DNA from: Sporocytophaga myxococcoides DSM 11118
Lineage (GTDB): Bacteria > Bacteroidota > Bacteroidia > Cytophagales > Cytophagaceae
Direction: 5' to 3'
Assembly (NCBI RefSeq): GCF_000426725.1
Contig: NZ_AUFX01000009.1
Span: 124,001 to 188,000, forward strand
Length of the DNA: 64,000 nucleotides
Shown here in pieces: positions 1-8,770 of this stretch. Under the pieces are notes generated by a model, which searched no databases, was not told the origin of the DNA, and was given only the letters and a program-made list of their open reading frames with translations. The translations under genes were made by a program, and so were the position numbers. The stretch's first letter is position 1. The number at the start of each line of letters is the position of its first letter.

Positions 1-241
1 TATAATATTTACCATATTCCGGTCTTGAGTTCAAATTATCATAAGGTATCCCACCGGGACCTTTGTAATTGCCCGCTGTCCAGGTCTGATTGCCAATAGT
101 TACTATTGGGTATTGCTCCCCGTTGATTTCTACAAACTGAGCTTGAGGTGTAACTTCCTTTTTATCATCCTTTTTACAGGAAAGCAACAGACCTAAAAAT
201 ACAATTGCCAAAACTTTGAATGAAACATAATTAGTTTTCAT
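1..241 (-). CDS. FISUMP-domain lipoprotein, partial (N-terminal part)
   Basis: This minus-strand gene starts with ATG at 241 and runs off the left edge, so only about 80 residues are visible. The first 22 residues form a lipoprotein signal peptide with a lipobox ending LLLSC, so the protein should be lipidated at Cys22. A charged KKDDKK stretch follows, as is usual for surface-tethered lipoproteins. The segment around IGNQTWTAGNYKG resembles the repeated core of the FISUMP family (Fibrobacter succinogenes major paralogous domain), common in secreted Bacteroidota and Fibrobacter proteins of unknown function. The family call rests on this short motif plus the following YGKYY, so it is moderate. 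The missing C-terminal half would decide it. Confidence 0.7.
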   Translation of the reverse strand, partial: MKTNYVSFKVLAIVFLGLLLSCKKDDKKEVTPQAQFVEINGEQYPIVTIGNQTWTAGNYKGPGGIPYDNLNSRPEYGKYY

Positions 242-396
242 ACTGATTATTTAAAAATTTAATAATTTAAAAAGCTTCCTAAAGTTAGTGAATTCATTTA
301 ACAATTCTGTTTTAAAAAAACTGTATATCTATATACCTGTCTGCTCAAGATTCCTTCTGAACACTTACTAGTAGCGATCAAAAAAGCAATCATTAA

Positions 397-1605
397 TTAA
401 TTACATCGTTTGAGCCATTCGATTTTTGCAGCAGAGAAATTACTATGGCCTATCTTACATTGAAAAGTTTTAGCACTATACCGAATGCTTTGATTTACCA
501 CTTTGTCAGTTAACCACCAGTTTCCAAACTTAACAATATTATCCATTTCAGATTGTTTCAATGCATCTATTTCATACTTTGTCAACGCTAAAAAATCCTT
601 TTCTTCATTGGGTAAAATACCTTCAGGAAATATCCATTTGCCTCCTTTTAGAATAGGCTGGATCATAGGGTTCATCCGGATGATACATGGCTTATTTTCA
701 GTTTCATTTCCGCCCAAAAGCATGTGAGCCATAAAATTTGCAGCATCAGGTGGCTCCGAAATGATGGACAGACTTAATTTTCTCATATCTCTGGCGAGAT
801 TGGATTTCCCTATTGGCAGAATAAGTTCTTTTCTCGTTGCAACTGAAGAGTCAGTAAATCCATCTACAGGCAGCAATAACCCGGAATTTCCTATACTTAG
901 CACCTGTATATCTTCTGAATTACGTTTAAGATCATCAAAAATCCTCAATGCTTCCGTAATGCCTATCAGCACAGGATTGTTATTACCTGCAACTGCTCCA
1001 TCCCAGTATTGATGTGATGTATTATGATCATAATTAAAACTTACTGGTTTGTCAAAATAGTTTACGGAAGCATTTGTAGACGCATTGACAGCTTGCGCTA
1101 AGGTATAATCATAATTGCTTCCATCCTGTGCTGTTTTGAAAAATGCACCTCGGCGTAAGTCATAATCAAAACTGGTCAAGACGATATGAGGTTTAATATT
1201 TAATTTCTCCCTAATCTCGCACATTTTGATTTTACCGGATTTTTTCAATGCTCCTTCAAGCCCGTTGATCTTCCTTTTCGCTTTGTATTTGGGTCCAACG
1301 TTAAACAATCTGGACAAGCTTTCAAGATTCCAATCCCAAAAAGTTAACTTACTGAATATCCTTTTCCTTAGCTCCTCATCAAGGAACAATTTTATAACCT
1401 CATCAATGTCTTCATCAGCTTTTTCAATCAAGCCTGCAAGCACAAGACTCCCGCCTGAGTTCGCCGCTATAACATCAAATTCATTCAAAATTTTCCTACA
1501 ATTAGTGCCTACGGACTTTACATCTTTATATATTTCTTTCAGAGCCATAACCTGTAATACAGCCCAGGTACCGCCTCCATCAAGTGATAGTACTTTTTTT
1601 CCCAT
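397..1605 (-). CDS. Patatin-like phospholipase
   Basis: A 402-residue protein of the patatin-like phospholipase family, which hydrolyses acyl esters with a Ser-Asp dyad. The oxyanion-hole motif DGGGTW lies at residues 9-14. The nucleophile elbow is at 48-52 as A-N-S-G-G, with Ser50 as the likely nucleophile. The catalytic Asp is probably Asp202 in WDGAVAGNNNP. The usual first Gly of GxSxG is Ala here, which is tolerated in some family members. There is no signal peptide, so it is predicted to be cytoplasmic. It lies about 110 bp downstream of mutS2 on the same strand, with a terminator hairpin between, so it is probably transcribed separately. Substrate is unknown. Family call is confident. 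Confidence 0.88.
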   Translation of the reverse strand: MGKKVLSLDGGGTWAVLQVMALKEIYKDVKSVGTNCRKILNEFDVIAANSGGSLVLAGLIEKADEDIDEVIKLFLDEELRKRIFSKLTFWDWNLESLSRLFNVGPKYKAKRKINGLEGALKKSGKIKMCEIREKLNIKPHIVLTSFDYDLRRGAFFKTAQDGSNYDYTLAQAVNASTNASVNYFDKPVSFNYDHNTSHQYWDGAVAGNNNPVLIGITEALRIFDDLKRNSEDIQVLSIGNSGLLLPVDGFTDSSVATRKELILPIGKSNLARDMRKLSLSIISEPPDAANFMAHMLLGGNETENKPCIIRMNPMIQPILKGGKWIFPEGILPNEEKDFLALTKYEIDALKQSEMDNIVKFGNWWLTDKVVNQSIRYSAKTFQCKIGHSNFSAAKIEWLKRCN

Positions 1606-1664
1606 AGTGATTAATATTAAAAGTCTGTTTTAAAAATCAAATAAATCCAAAGCAAAGAAAATAA

Positions 1665-1695
1665 AAAAGGATTGCCTTTAATCAACAATCCTTTT
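1665..1695 (-). terminator. Rho-independent terminator after mutS2
   Basis: A 10-bp stem (AAAAGGATTG paired with CAATCCTTTT) with an 11-nt loop lies about 20 bp downstream of the mutS2 stop. Read on the minus strand, the stem ends in a run of T, as expected for an intrinsic terminator of mutS2. Confidence 0.75.
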
Positions 1696-1715
1696 AAATA
1701 ATAATCAACATTTTT

Positions 1716-4112
1716 TTATTTCATTCCGACGATACTGACTCCCGGCCCTCCTCGGTCAGCATGCTCATCCGTTATTGACCTGATCTGTTTATATTTTCTC
1801 AGATGCTCTCTTACAAGATTTCTAAGTATTCCATCGCCTTTTCCATGAATGATTCTTATTTCAGGAATACCCAGCATGATTGCGGAATCCATAAATTCTT
1901 CCAGATCTTTCATCGCTTCATCCCCTCTTTTGCCGCGCAAATCCAGGTTAGATGAGAAAGACATCATCTTCTCATTCATAAGCATAGCAGTGCTTCTTCT
2001 GGAAACCTCGTCAAACTGTTTTTTCACAGTTCTTCTGGAAACCTTCTCAAGACGATCAAGCTTTACTTTTGATTTTAAATCCCCTATTACTATCTCTGCC
2101 GTTTTACCTGATATTCCCAGCACCTCACCAACAGTATCAGTGCCTTTTAATCTTATAGAATCTCCTATGTTGATTTCTCCTTCAAGAACTAATGTCTCTT
2201 CTTTCGGCTCTTCCTTTGTCAATAAAGCTTCTGGCTGAAGCTCAATATCTTTATAAAGATCAAGCTCCTTCCTTAGTGTTTTGGTGATTTCCTTGTCAGC
2301 ATCACTGCTGCGTATAGCCCTTATGGTATTTTCTATCTTTTGATTTGCATCAGCTACAAGCTGTTTAGCCTGCTGCTTAGCCTCGTTAAGCAAACGTCTT
2401 CTGTTTTGTTCAAGATCCTCCTTCAGCTTGTTATATTCCGTAAGCGTTTTATCAAGCTGCTGTTTATCCCCTCTGGCTTCCTGATTTTGCTTTATCAGCA
2501 AATCTTTTTCTTTCTGAAGTTCATTGGCAAGACGCTCAAAGTTTACCTGACTTCTTCCCAGCTTGGATCTGGAACGTTCTATAGTAGCTTTGTCCAACCC
2601 TATTTTAGCCGCAATTTCGAATGCAAAAGAACTCCCCGGACGACCTATTTCAAGTTGATATAAAGGCTCCAGCATATCCAGATCAAACCTCATGGCACCA
2701 TTGGTAATACCGGGAGTTTTCTCTGCCATTGTTTTCAGGTTGGAATAATGGGTAGTAATAACACCCCATACTTTCTTTTCATTAAGTCTCTCCAGCACTG
2801 CTTCCGATATTGCAGCACCAAGCTGAGGCTCTGTTCCGGTTCCAAACTCATCTATCAGCACTAGTGATTTCTTCCCTGAAAAATTAAGGAAAGCCTTCAT
2901 ATTGGTAAGATGAGAGCTGTAGGTACTCAAATCATTTTCAATGGACTGTTCATCACCTATATCCAGGAAGATATCCTGGAATATACCAAACTCAGAAAAT
3001 TCATCTGCACTGACAAGCAAGCCGCACTGGAACATGTATTGCAATAGTCCTGTCGATTTCAGGCATACAGATTTACCTCCTGCATTCGGACCTGAAATAA
3101 CGAGAATCCTGCTTTCTTCCGTAAGCTCAATATCCAAAGGAATGATTGTCTTTCCTGATTTCTTAAGGTTAAGAAATAATAAAGGATGCCTTGCACTTTT
3201 CCACCTCACTACTGGTTTGTCGCTGATCTTAGGTAATTGAGCCTGTATCGCAATGCCAAATTTTGCTTTTGCTCTGATAAAATCTATAATACCAAGAAAG
3301 GCATATGCTTTTTGAAGATCAGGAACAAAGGGACGGATATGATCTGTAAGTAGAGTAAGAATCCTAATTATCTCACGTCTTTCTTTGTACTCCAGTTCTC
3401 GAATGATATTATTCCCTTCCAGAACTTCTGCAGGCTCAATAAAGACAGTTTGCCCTGAGGCAGATTCATCCTGGATAAATCCTTTCAAACGTCTCTTGTG
3501 CTCAGCCTGCACAGGGATTACCATTCTTCCATTACGGATCGTAATTTCCACATCCGACTCTGTATACCCTTCTCTCTTGGCCAGCTTTAACAGCCTATCC
3601 AGCTCTCTTCTGATTCGACTTTGCTCGGAGATAAGACTCCTTCTGATTTCAAGCAACTCAGGAGAAGCATTGTCACGCACCTGACCGCGATCGTCGATAA
3701 TTTCATCAATAGCTTTATAAATCTTCTCGTCTGCATTTACTGACTTCGCCTGCTCTTTCAGATAAGGATAAGCTTCATTCTCATCAAAGAATTCAAGGCA
3801 ACGGATAATTGTCCTGAGAGAAAGCTTTATATCGAAGAAAGCTGAAGGCTCCAGAAAAACTCCATGAATTCTGATATTCTGGAGGTAAGGGGTAACATCG
3901 ATATAATTAGAAGAAGGAAACAGCACCTGCTCTGTAAGTATCCTTGTAAATTCCCAGGTCTGGTTCAGAAGACGGGAAACAAGTGATGCATCCGTCGAAT
4001 AACGGATTCTCTCTACATAATGCTGACCAAGAGTACTAAGGCATTCCTGCTTTAACAATTCTCTGATCTGATTAAAACCTAATTTGGTTTCTATATTTTC
4101 GGGATAATTCAA
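1716..4112 (-). CDS. mutS2: MutS2 family endonuclease/ATPase
   Basis: A 798-residue MutS2 protein. The N-terminal half is the MutS core/lever region. The ATPase carries Walker A GPNAGGKS at 341-348 and Walker B LVLIDEFGTGTEP at about 417-429. A coiled-coil stretch covers roughly 515-630. The C-terminal Smr nuclease domain (about 715-798) has LDLRGKRGDEA and HGKGDGILR. MutS2 acts on branched DNA or stalled ribosomes rather than in classical mismatch repair, and lacks the MutS mismatch-recognition domain. The start is TTG at 4112. No upstream in-frame ATG precedes the TAA at 4170-4172, and the sequence from this TTG matches the usual family N-terminus. It is divergent from pabB. Confidence 0.95.
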   Translation of the reverse strand: MNYPENIETKLGFNQIRELLKQECLSTLGQHYVERIRYSTDASLVSRLLNQTWEFTRILTEQVLFPSSNYIDVTPYLQNIRIHGVFLEPSAFFDIKLSLRTIIRCLEFFDENEAYPYLKEQAKSVNADEKIYKAIDEIIDDRGQVRDNASPELLEIRRSLISEQSRIRRELDRLLKLAKREGYTESDVEITIRNGRMVIPVQAEHKRRLKGFIQDESASGQTVFIEPAEVLEGNNIIRELEYKERREIIRILTLLTDHIRPFVPDLQKAYAFLGIIDFIRAKAKFGIAIQAQLPKISDKPVVRWKSARHPLLFLNLKKSGKTIIPLDIELTEESRILVISGPNAGGKSVCLKSTGLLQYMFQCGLLVSADEFSEFGIFQDIFLDIGDEQSIENDLSTYSSHLTNMKAFLNFSGKKSLVLIDEFGTGTEPQLGAAISEAVLERLNEKKVWGVITTHYSNLKTMAEKTPGITNGAMRFDLDMLEPLYQLEIGRPGSSFAFEIAAKIGLDKATIERSRSKLGRSQVNFERLANELQKEKDLLIKQNQEARGDKQQLDKTLTEYNKLKEDLEQNRRRLLNEAKQQAKQLVADANQKIENTIRAIRSSDADKEITKTLRKELDLYKDIELQPEALLTKEEPKEETLVLEGEINIGDSIRLKGTDTVGEVLGISGKTAEIVIGDLKSKVKLDRLEKVSRRTVKKQFDEVSRRSTAMLMNEKMMSFSSNLDLRGKRGDEAMKDLEEFMDSAIMLGIPEIRIIHGKGDGILRNLVREHLRKYKQIRSITDEHADRGGPGVSIVGMK

Positions 4113-4304
4113 TGCTAAAAACGCTAATATTTTCTTTGTGTCTACCTGACAACATTTTAAACAGCAAAATTATCACTTTTTGCTTAAGAAATATGGAAAC
4201 CAGGGAGAGGATTTGAATTATTGATTTTGCGCCAGAATATTCCTTTGGTTAGATTTACTGACTCAAATAGCACAATAGCACATAATACACTCATTATCAA
4301 CTGC

Positions 4305-5564
4305 ATGATTTTTAATATTCATAATAGGGAATTATTCAGAAAAAAGGCACTTCAATGGGCAGAAACTTTTTCTCACTTTGCCTGGCTTGATAATAATCAA
4401 ATTCCCTATCTATACAATGGTTTTCCTAATGTACTTGCAGCTGGAAGAAAATCAATTATTAGTCCGAATCAAAACGGATTCACTTTACTTCAAGAATGGA
4501 TAAAAAAGAATAATGGCTGGTTATTTGGATTTTTGACCTATGATCTCAAAAATGAGATTGAAAAACTCCAAAGCAAAAATCCCGAATATATTCAGTTCCC
4601 TCAAATCTGCTTCTTTGAACCAGAACACCTGCTCTTGATTCATGACAATCGAGTGACAATTCATTCTGATAATCCTGAATCTATTTTTCAACAAATAAAT
4701 TCTATTGAAATAGATCCTGCTGAAATCATAAAAAAAATAAATAACGCTCCTGTCTCTTCTGTTTCTAAAGAAAGCTACATTCAGAAGGTAAATAAGATCA
4801 AAGAACACCTAGGTGACGGGGATATCTATGAACTGAACTACTGCATTGAATTTACGGCAAAAGGTAGCATCTCCCCACTTTATACTTATATTAAGTTGAA
4901 TGAAATTTCACCTATGCCTTTTTCTTCTTTAATTAAGGTTGATTCTCTTTATCTGATATCAGCTTCACCCGAGAGATTTCTGAAAAAGGAAGGAGACAAG
5001 TTAATTTCACAGCCGATCAAAGGAACACGTAAAAGAGGCGCTACACTTGAAGAAGATGTTGCGTTGATTGAAGAGTTAAAGACAAGCGAAAAAGAGATTG
5101 CGGAAAACATGATGATTGTGGACCTTGTCAGAAATGATCTTTCAAGAAGCTGTAAACCAGGCACAGTGGTTGCTGAAGAGCTTTTCGGAGTTCATACCTT
5201 TAAGCAGGTACATCAGATGATTTCAACCATTACAGGTATTAAATACGAAAACATAGATTCTGTGCAGGCGATTAAAAATGCTTTTCCAATGGGCAGCATG
5301 ACCGGAGCGCCCAAAATCAGAGCGATGGAGCTTATCGATGAAATAGAGGAAAGCAAAAGAGGGATATTTTCAGGAGCTGCAGGTTACTTTAATCCCAATG
5401 GAGATTTTGATCTCAATGTAATCATCAGAAGTATTTTTTATGATCAGCAAAATCAGAAGATTTCATTTCAGGTGGGAAGTGCTATAACCTATGAATCAGA
5501 TGCAGAAAAGGAATATGAAGAGTGTATGGTGAAGGCGGCAGCGATGCTTAAGGTCCTTTCATAA
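4305..5564 (+). CDS. pabB: Aminodeoxychorismate synthase component I
   Basis: A chorismate-binding enzyme that aminates chorismate to 4-amino-4-deoxychorismate for folate synthesis. The motif PIKGT (residues 237-241) carries the Lys typical of PabB; anthranilate synthase TrpE has Ala there. The second core motif GSMTGAPK is at 330-337, followed by the conserved SGAAGYF and DFDLNVIIRS blocks. The reading frame is open from an ATG at 4221, but the 28 residues it adds look unlike the family, so I start at ATG 4305, giving 419 residues. No pabA or pabC lies beside it. It is divergent from mutS2 with a short AT-rich gap. Confidence 0.93.
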   Translation: MIFNIHNRELFRKKALQWAETFSHFAWLDNNQIPYLYNGFPNVLAAGRKSIISPNQNGFTLLQEWIKKNNGWLFGFLTYDLKNEIEKLQSKNPEYIQFPQICFFEPEHLLLIHDNRVTIHSDNPESIFQQINSIEIDPAEIIKKINNAPVSSVSKESYIQKVNKIKEHLGDGDIYELNYCIEFTAKGSISPLYTYIKLNEISPMPFSSLIKVDSLYLISASPERFLKKEGDKLISQPIKGTRKRGATLEEDVALIEELKTSEKEIAENMMIVDLVRNDLSRSCKPGTVVAEELFGVHTFKQVHQMISTITGIKYENIDSVQAIKNAFPMGSMTGAPKIRAMELIDEIEESKRGIFSGAAGYFNPNGDFDLNVIIRSIFYDQQNQKISFQVGSAITYESDAEKEYEECMVKAAAMLKVLS

Positions 5565-5599
5565 AAGATGGACCCAATTTGTCATAAACAAAATGTCTA

Positions 5600-5627
5600 C
5601 GTAGAGACGACATGCATGGCGTCTCAT
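5600..5627. repeat. REP-like palindromic element, left copy
   Basis: A 28-bp near-palindrome that starts CGTAGAGACG and ends GGCGTCTCAT. It is almost the exact reverse complement of the copy at 5746-5772, about 120 bp away. The pair sits in the convergent gap between pabB and the MDR oxidoreductase, where it could also serve as a bidirectional terminator. Just after it, TTTTTCAATGCTAA is repeated twice in tandem at 5658-5685. Confidence 0.7.
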
Positions 5628-5745
5628 AACGTTCAATTGTAAGAAACTTTTCTATTTTTTTTCAATGCTAATTTTTCAATGCTAAAAATAAATTTCCTTC
5701 TCAATTGATGTATCTATTAATGGATTGGACCATCGTTATTGACAT

Positions 5746-5772
5746 ATGAGACGCCAGCATGGCGTCTCTACG
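5746..5772. repeat. REP-like palindromic element, right copy
   Basis: A 27-bp element with palindromic arms GAGACGCCA and TGGCGTCTC, ending CTACG. It is the inverted partner of 5600-5627. Short palindromes of this GTAGAGACGC type occur dispersed in intergenic regions of many bacteria, so this is probably a dispersed REP-like repeat rather than a gene-specific site. Confidence 0.7.
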
Positions 5773-5821
5773 AGTTGATCAATATCAAATTTAAGAATCA
5801 ATCTCCCATCTACTTTACGAC

Positions 5822-6838
5822 CTATACCTTCACTATCAATTTCCCAATTGTCCCTCCCGCTTTGAAATCTTTTAGTGCCTGAGGCAGCTCATTAAATTCA
5901 TAAGTTCTGCCTACTATAGGAGCTTGCAGGTTCAATTTAAATATATCATTGAGCAACGCCTTCATTATATCAGCTTTTTCATATAACCATATAAGATTGA
6001 ATGCCATCAGAGATTTATTAGCTTTTATCATCGATAAGGGATCAACTCTGGGACGAAACAAATATTTAAATATTAAAAGAGGATAAAAAGGCGCCTGGCC
6101 TGATGGGGTAAATTGTGCCGAACCATAGGATATTACCCGGCCCATAGGTGCAAGCAAATCATAACTCCAATGGAAAAACTTATCCCCGGTTGTTTCCATC
6201 ACAAGATTTAATTCTCTTCCCTCTAAAGCATCGGTTACATCTTTTTTAAATTTCCCTGAACGAATTAAAAAACCATCATAACCTTCTTTCTTTAAAATTT
6301 CAAATTTTGATTCACTACCAACAACACCAATGGTATAAGCACCCATCTTTTTTGCTATTCTATTAGCCAGCAGTCCCACTCCACCGGCAGCACTGTGGAT
6401 CAATACTGATTGTCCATGTTGCAGATTACCTAGTGTCACCAGACCATAATACGCGGTAAGCACTTGCACAGGAAAGGCTGCACCTTCTTCAAATGACCAA
6501 TGCTCCGGCAAATGTATAATGTATCTGTGATCAATATTCAGGAGTTCGGTATATCCACCAAAGCGGGTTACCCCCATTACCTTGTCACCAACTTTGAAAT
6601 CGTTTACATTTTCACCGACTTCTTCAACGACACCTGCATATTCCAGCCCGGGAATAAAAGGGTCTTTCGGTGTCGCACTGTATAATCCCATGATGGCAAA
6701 TATATCGGCATAGTTAAGTCCTATCGCCTTTACTTTTACCGTTACTTCTCCCTTTCCAGGTTTGCCAAGACTTTGCGAGGTTAACTTTAATTTATTTAAA
6801 GATCCTGGTTTAAATACTTTATAACATTGATAGTCCAT
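5822..6838 (-). CDS. MDR-family NAD(P)H:quinone oxidoreductase, zinc-independent
   Basis: A 338-residue medium-chain dehydrogenase/reductase. The N-terminal GroES-like part contains GLNYADIFAIMGLY and PFIPGLEYAGVVEEVGENV. The Rossmann part has the nucleotide-binding motif HSAAGGVGLLANRIAKKMG, typical of quinone oxidoreductase and VAT-1-like members. The catalytic-zinc Cys and His residues of alcohol dehydrogenases are not seen, which supports the zinc-independent quinone reductase branch. It probably reduces quinones or enones with NADPH in the cytoplasm. The exact substrate cannot be read from sequence. It is convergent with pabB across the REP-like pair and runs in the same direction as the DUF3298-like gene upstream. 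Confidence 0.88.
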   Translation of the reverse strand: MDYQCYKVFKPGSLNKLKLTSQSLGKPGKGEVTVKVKAIGLNYADIFAIMGLYSATPKDPFIPGLEYAGVVEEVGENVNDFKVGDKVMGVTRFGGYTELLNIDHRYIIHLPEHWSFEEGAAFPVQVLTAYYGLVTLGNLQHGQSVLIHSAAGGVGLLANRIAKKMGAYTIGVVGSESKFEILKKEGYDGFLIRSGKFKKDVTDALEGRELNLVMETTGDKFFHWSYDLLAPMGRVISYGSAQFTPSGQAPFYPLLIFKYLFRPRVDPLSMIKANKSLMAFNLIWLYEKADIMKALLNDIFKLNLQAPIVGRTYEFNELPQALKDFKAGGTIGKLIVKV

Positions 6839-6977
6839 TGCTAATATTAAATTACAAATAAATATAAATAAGGGTTTAAGGATTAACGGGATTACTTCTC
6901 GAATCCTGTCTATCCTCTAATCCCATAAATCCCTGTTCAGACCTTTTAAATCTATTTGATGGCAAGACAGGAACATT
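6839..6977. repeat. Intergenic GGGATT-type repeat
   Basis: Between the oxidoreductase and the next gene upstream lies a run of degenerate GGGATT/AATCCC units in both orientations (for example GGATTAACGGGATT near 6878, and AATCCCATAAATCCC near 6920). Read on the minus strand it resembles the widespread intergenic repeats built from GGGATT and CAGGATT. No coding potential was seen. Confidence 0.4.
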
Positions 6978-7727
6978 TTAATTACTCTTTACAGCTGTCA
7001 AAAACTCTTTATCAAATATGTGTGCATATTTATCATAAGGAATGATAACTTCCTCAGCAGACGAACGGCCTCCCCAACTTAATTTCCAATAAATAGCTAC
7101 TCCTTCCTTTTTTACTGCTATAGGAAAATTGAGTGTACTTGTAAAATGAAATAATTGAGGATTATCAATTTCTCCATACTGCTCAAATAAAGAAGGCACA
7201 GCTTTTCTCAATTGACTTATTGAAATATTATAAACATCAGTATCGAATTGATCTTTTATAATATCCTTTAACAATAAGGTCTTACTACTAACCAGATCAA
7301 AAGTCAATGGTACCTGATCATGAGCAGAACCACTTCCCGCGCCCGAATACTCTTCAGTGGAAAATATAAAACTGAGATACTTTGAGTTTTTAAAGTTTAA
7401 AGCATACTTCAAATAAAATTCAGATGGCCTGTCTTCACATTTATAATTCCAGTTCACCTTTTTAAAAGAACCTTTCAGCTCATTTACTCCAGTCATTTTT
7501 CGAATGGTGTTATTCAGGAATTTGTTTAAAGTTTCGTCCGGAGTTTTAACAAAGGGACAGGATATTACTTTTTCATCACTAATGACCGAATCATAATCAA
7601 TTTCACACACAGCCTCATGGTCATATTTATATTCAAAGTACTGCTTAGTTGTTATGCTGATTTTATTTGTATCAATCTGTCCGTAAACATTTGTACATAA
7701 AAGGAAAAGAAAAAACACCCTGAACAT
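6978..7727 (-). CDS. Secreted protein, DUF3298-like
   Basis: A 249-residue exported protein. Starting at ATG 7727 gives a clear signal peptide (MFRVFFLFLLCTNVYGQ). The reading frame is open further upstream, but the extra 54 residues carry no signal and would overlap the neighbouring small gene. The middle and C-terminal parts resemble DUF3298/PdaC-like proteins: a YSGAGSGSAHDQVPLTFDL segment (the family usually has an S-G-G-A-H pattern) followed by a K-LLLKDII 'lysine plus leucine' strand. Such domains occur in the RsiV lysozyme-sensing anti-sigma factor and in polysaccharide deacetylases, but no TM or deacetylase part is present. Function unknown. Confidence 0.75.
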   Translation of the reverse strand: MFRVFFLFLLCTNVYGQIDTNKISITTKQYFEYKYDHEAVCEIDYDSVISDEKVISCPFVKTPDETLNKFLNNTIRKMTGVNELKGSFKKVNWNYKCEDRPSEFYLKYALNFKNSKYLSFIFSTEEYSGAGSGSAHDQVPLTFDLVSSKTLLLKDIIKDQFDTDVYNISISQLRKAVPSLFEQYGEIDNPQLFHFTSTLNFPIAVKKEGVAIYWKLSWGGRSSAEEVIIPYDKYAHIFDKEFLTAVKSN

Positions 7728-7788
7728 CTTAAAATCCCTATTTATTTCAATACCAGATAGTGTCACTTCATAATTAGGTTTACTCATA

Positions 7789-8055
7789 TTAAAAGTCCAA
7801 TTCCGATGAAGAACTGCCATTCCTAAAAATTTCAATCCTTCCATTTCTACCAAGTGTTGCAGGAAACAACTGAATATAATCTCTTTCATGTCTTATTGTC
7901 CATGAAAACCCCAGAGATGCATTTTTAACAGAAAAAGTTAATTCTTCTCCCGGATTAACAGTAAGTATAAATGCTTCTGGCTCTAATAGTATTTTCAGAT
8001 GAGGATCACCTTCCCAGACAGTAAAAGTTATAGAATTTTGATTTATCATTCCCAT
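7789..8055 (-). CDS. Small hypothetical protein
   Basis: An 88-residue reading frame starting with ATG at 8055 (a second ATG follows two codons later). It has no signal peptide or TM segment and no recognised motif. The composition is normal for a folded beta-rich protein (ITFTVWEGDP, LTVNPGEELTFSV, IEIFRNG). It lies directly upstream of the DUF3298-like gene on the same strand, with a 61-bp gap, so the two may be co-transcribed. Function unknown; it could still be a chance frame. Confidence 0.55.
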   Translation of the reverse strand: MGMINQNSITFTVWEGDPHLKILLEPEAFILTVNPGEELTFSVKNASLGFSWTIRHERDYIQLFPATLGRNGRIEIFRNGSSSSELDF

Positions 8056-8187
8056 TCTCCCTCTTATAAATATTGCAAAATTGTATATTTTTTCATATTC
8101 AATTTACCCAAATACTTCAAATCTTCAAAAGCAGCCCCTCCTCATTGATTATAAGTACTTTAATTTTATCGAGGGATTCCTGCAATC

Positions 8188-8691
8188 AAATTTCCGGACC
8201 ATCAATTCCGTTTAAGTGTTCCGCATTTTCAATTTGAGGTACTCAAAATCCAAATTGCGAAACCGCAAATTCATTTTAATGTCCCCTCGGACCATTAGAG
8301 AGGTCCGCAAATTCAATTTGAGGCTCTTCCGATTCTTCCGGAAGTTCCGATAATTCAATTTGCGGATGGCACAATCTAATTTGCCAGGCCGACAATCAAA
8401 TTATCCGGTCCGATAATTCAATTTACCGAACCGAATTTTCAATTTACGGAACGACAGATTCAATTTGAGGTTCCGATAATTGCATTTGCCGCTCAGATAA
8501 TTCGATTTGTCATTCCGATAATAGAATTTACTGCTCAGATAATTCAATTTGCGGTTCGGCAAATTGAATTTGCCGTCCGCACAAATCAATGGGTAGGTCC
8601 GCGAATTCAATTTGCTGAACCGCATTTCCAATTTGCGGAACGCCAGATTCAATTTGCCACCTTCCAACTTCAAATTTCCATCCCCCAATCC
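8188..8691. repeat. Degenerate 21-bp tandem repeat array, about 24 units
   Basis: A core close to AATTCAATTTGC recurs every 21 bp with no change of register. The core starts at 8356, 8377, 8398, 8419, 8440, 8461, 8482, 8503, 8524, 8545, 8566, 8587, 8608, 8629, 8650 and 8671. Weaker but in-phase units continue left to 8188, with clear ones at 8314, 8272, 8251 and 8230. The spacer between cores is G/C-rich, of the form CGGaaCCGa. Because 21 bp is seven codons, the minus strand reads as a heptapeptide repeat of the form K-L-N-x-x-x-x from a GTG at 8712 to a TAA at 8401-8403, and heptads continue beyond that stop. The array fills most of the 8056-8770 gene-free gap upstream of the permease. The bases at 8056-8187 hold nothing else I recognise. 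Confidence 0.85.
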
Positions 8692-8770
8692 GGTCAAGAT
8701 CCCATTTCCCACCCTGGATTTTTCAGTTTAAGCATTATGCTTTATCTTTCATGTCAGAAAGGACAATCCA

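Noticed and set aside
1716-4112. Canonical MutS mismatch-repair protein
   Set aside because: It has a C-terminal Smr domain and lacks the N-terminal mismatch-recognition domain, so it is MutS2.
8188-8691. CRISPR array
   Set aside because: Units are 21 bp with diverged cores and no unique 30-bp spacers, and no cas gene is in the window.
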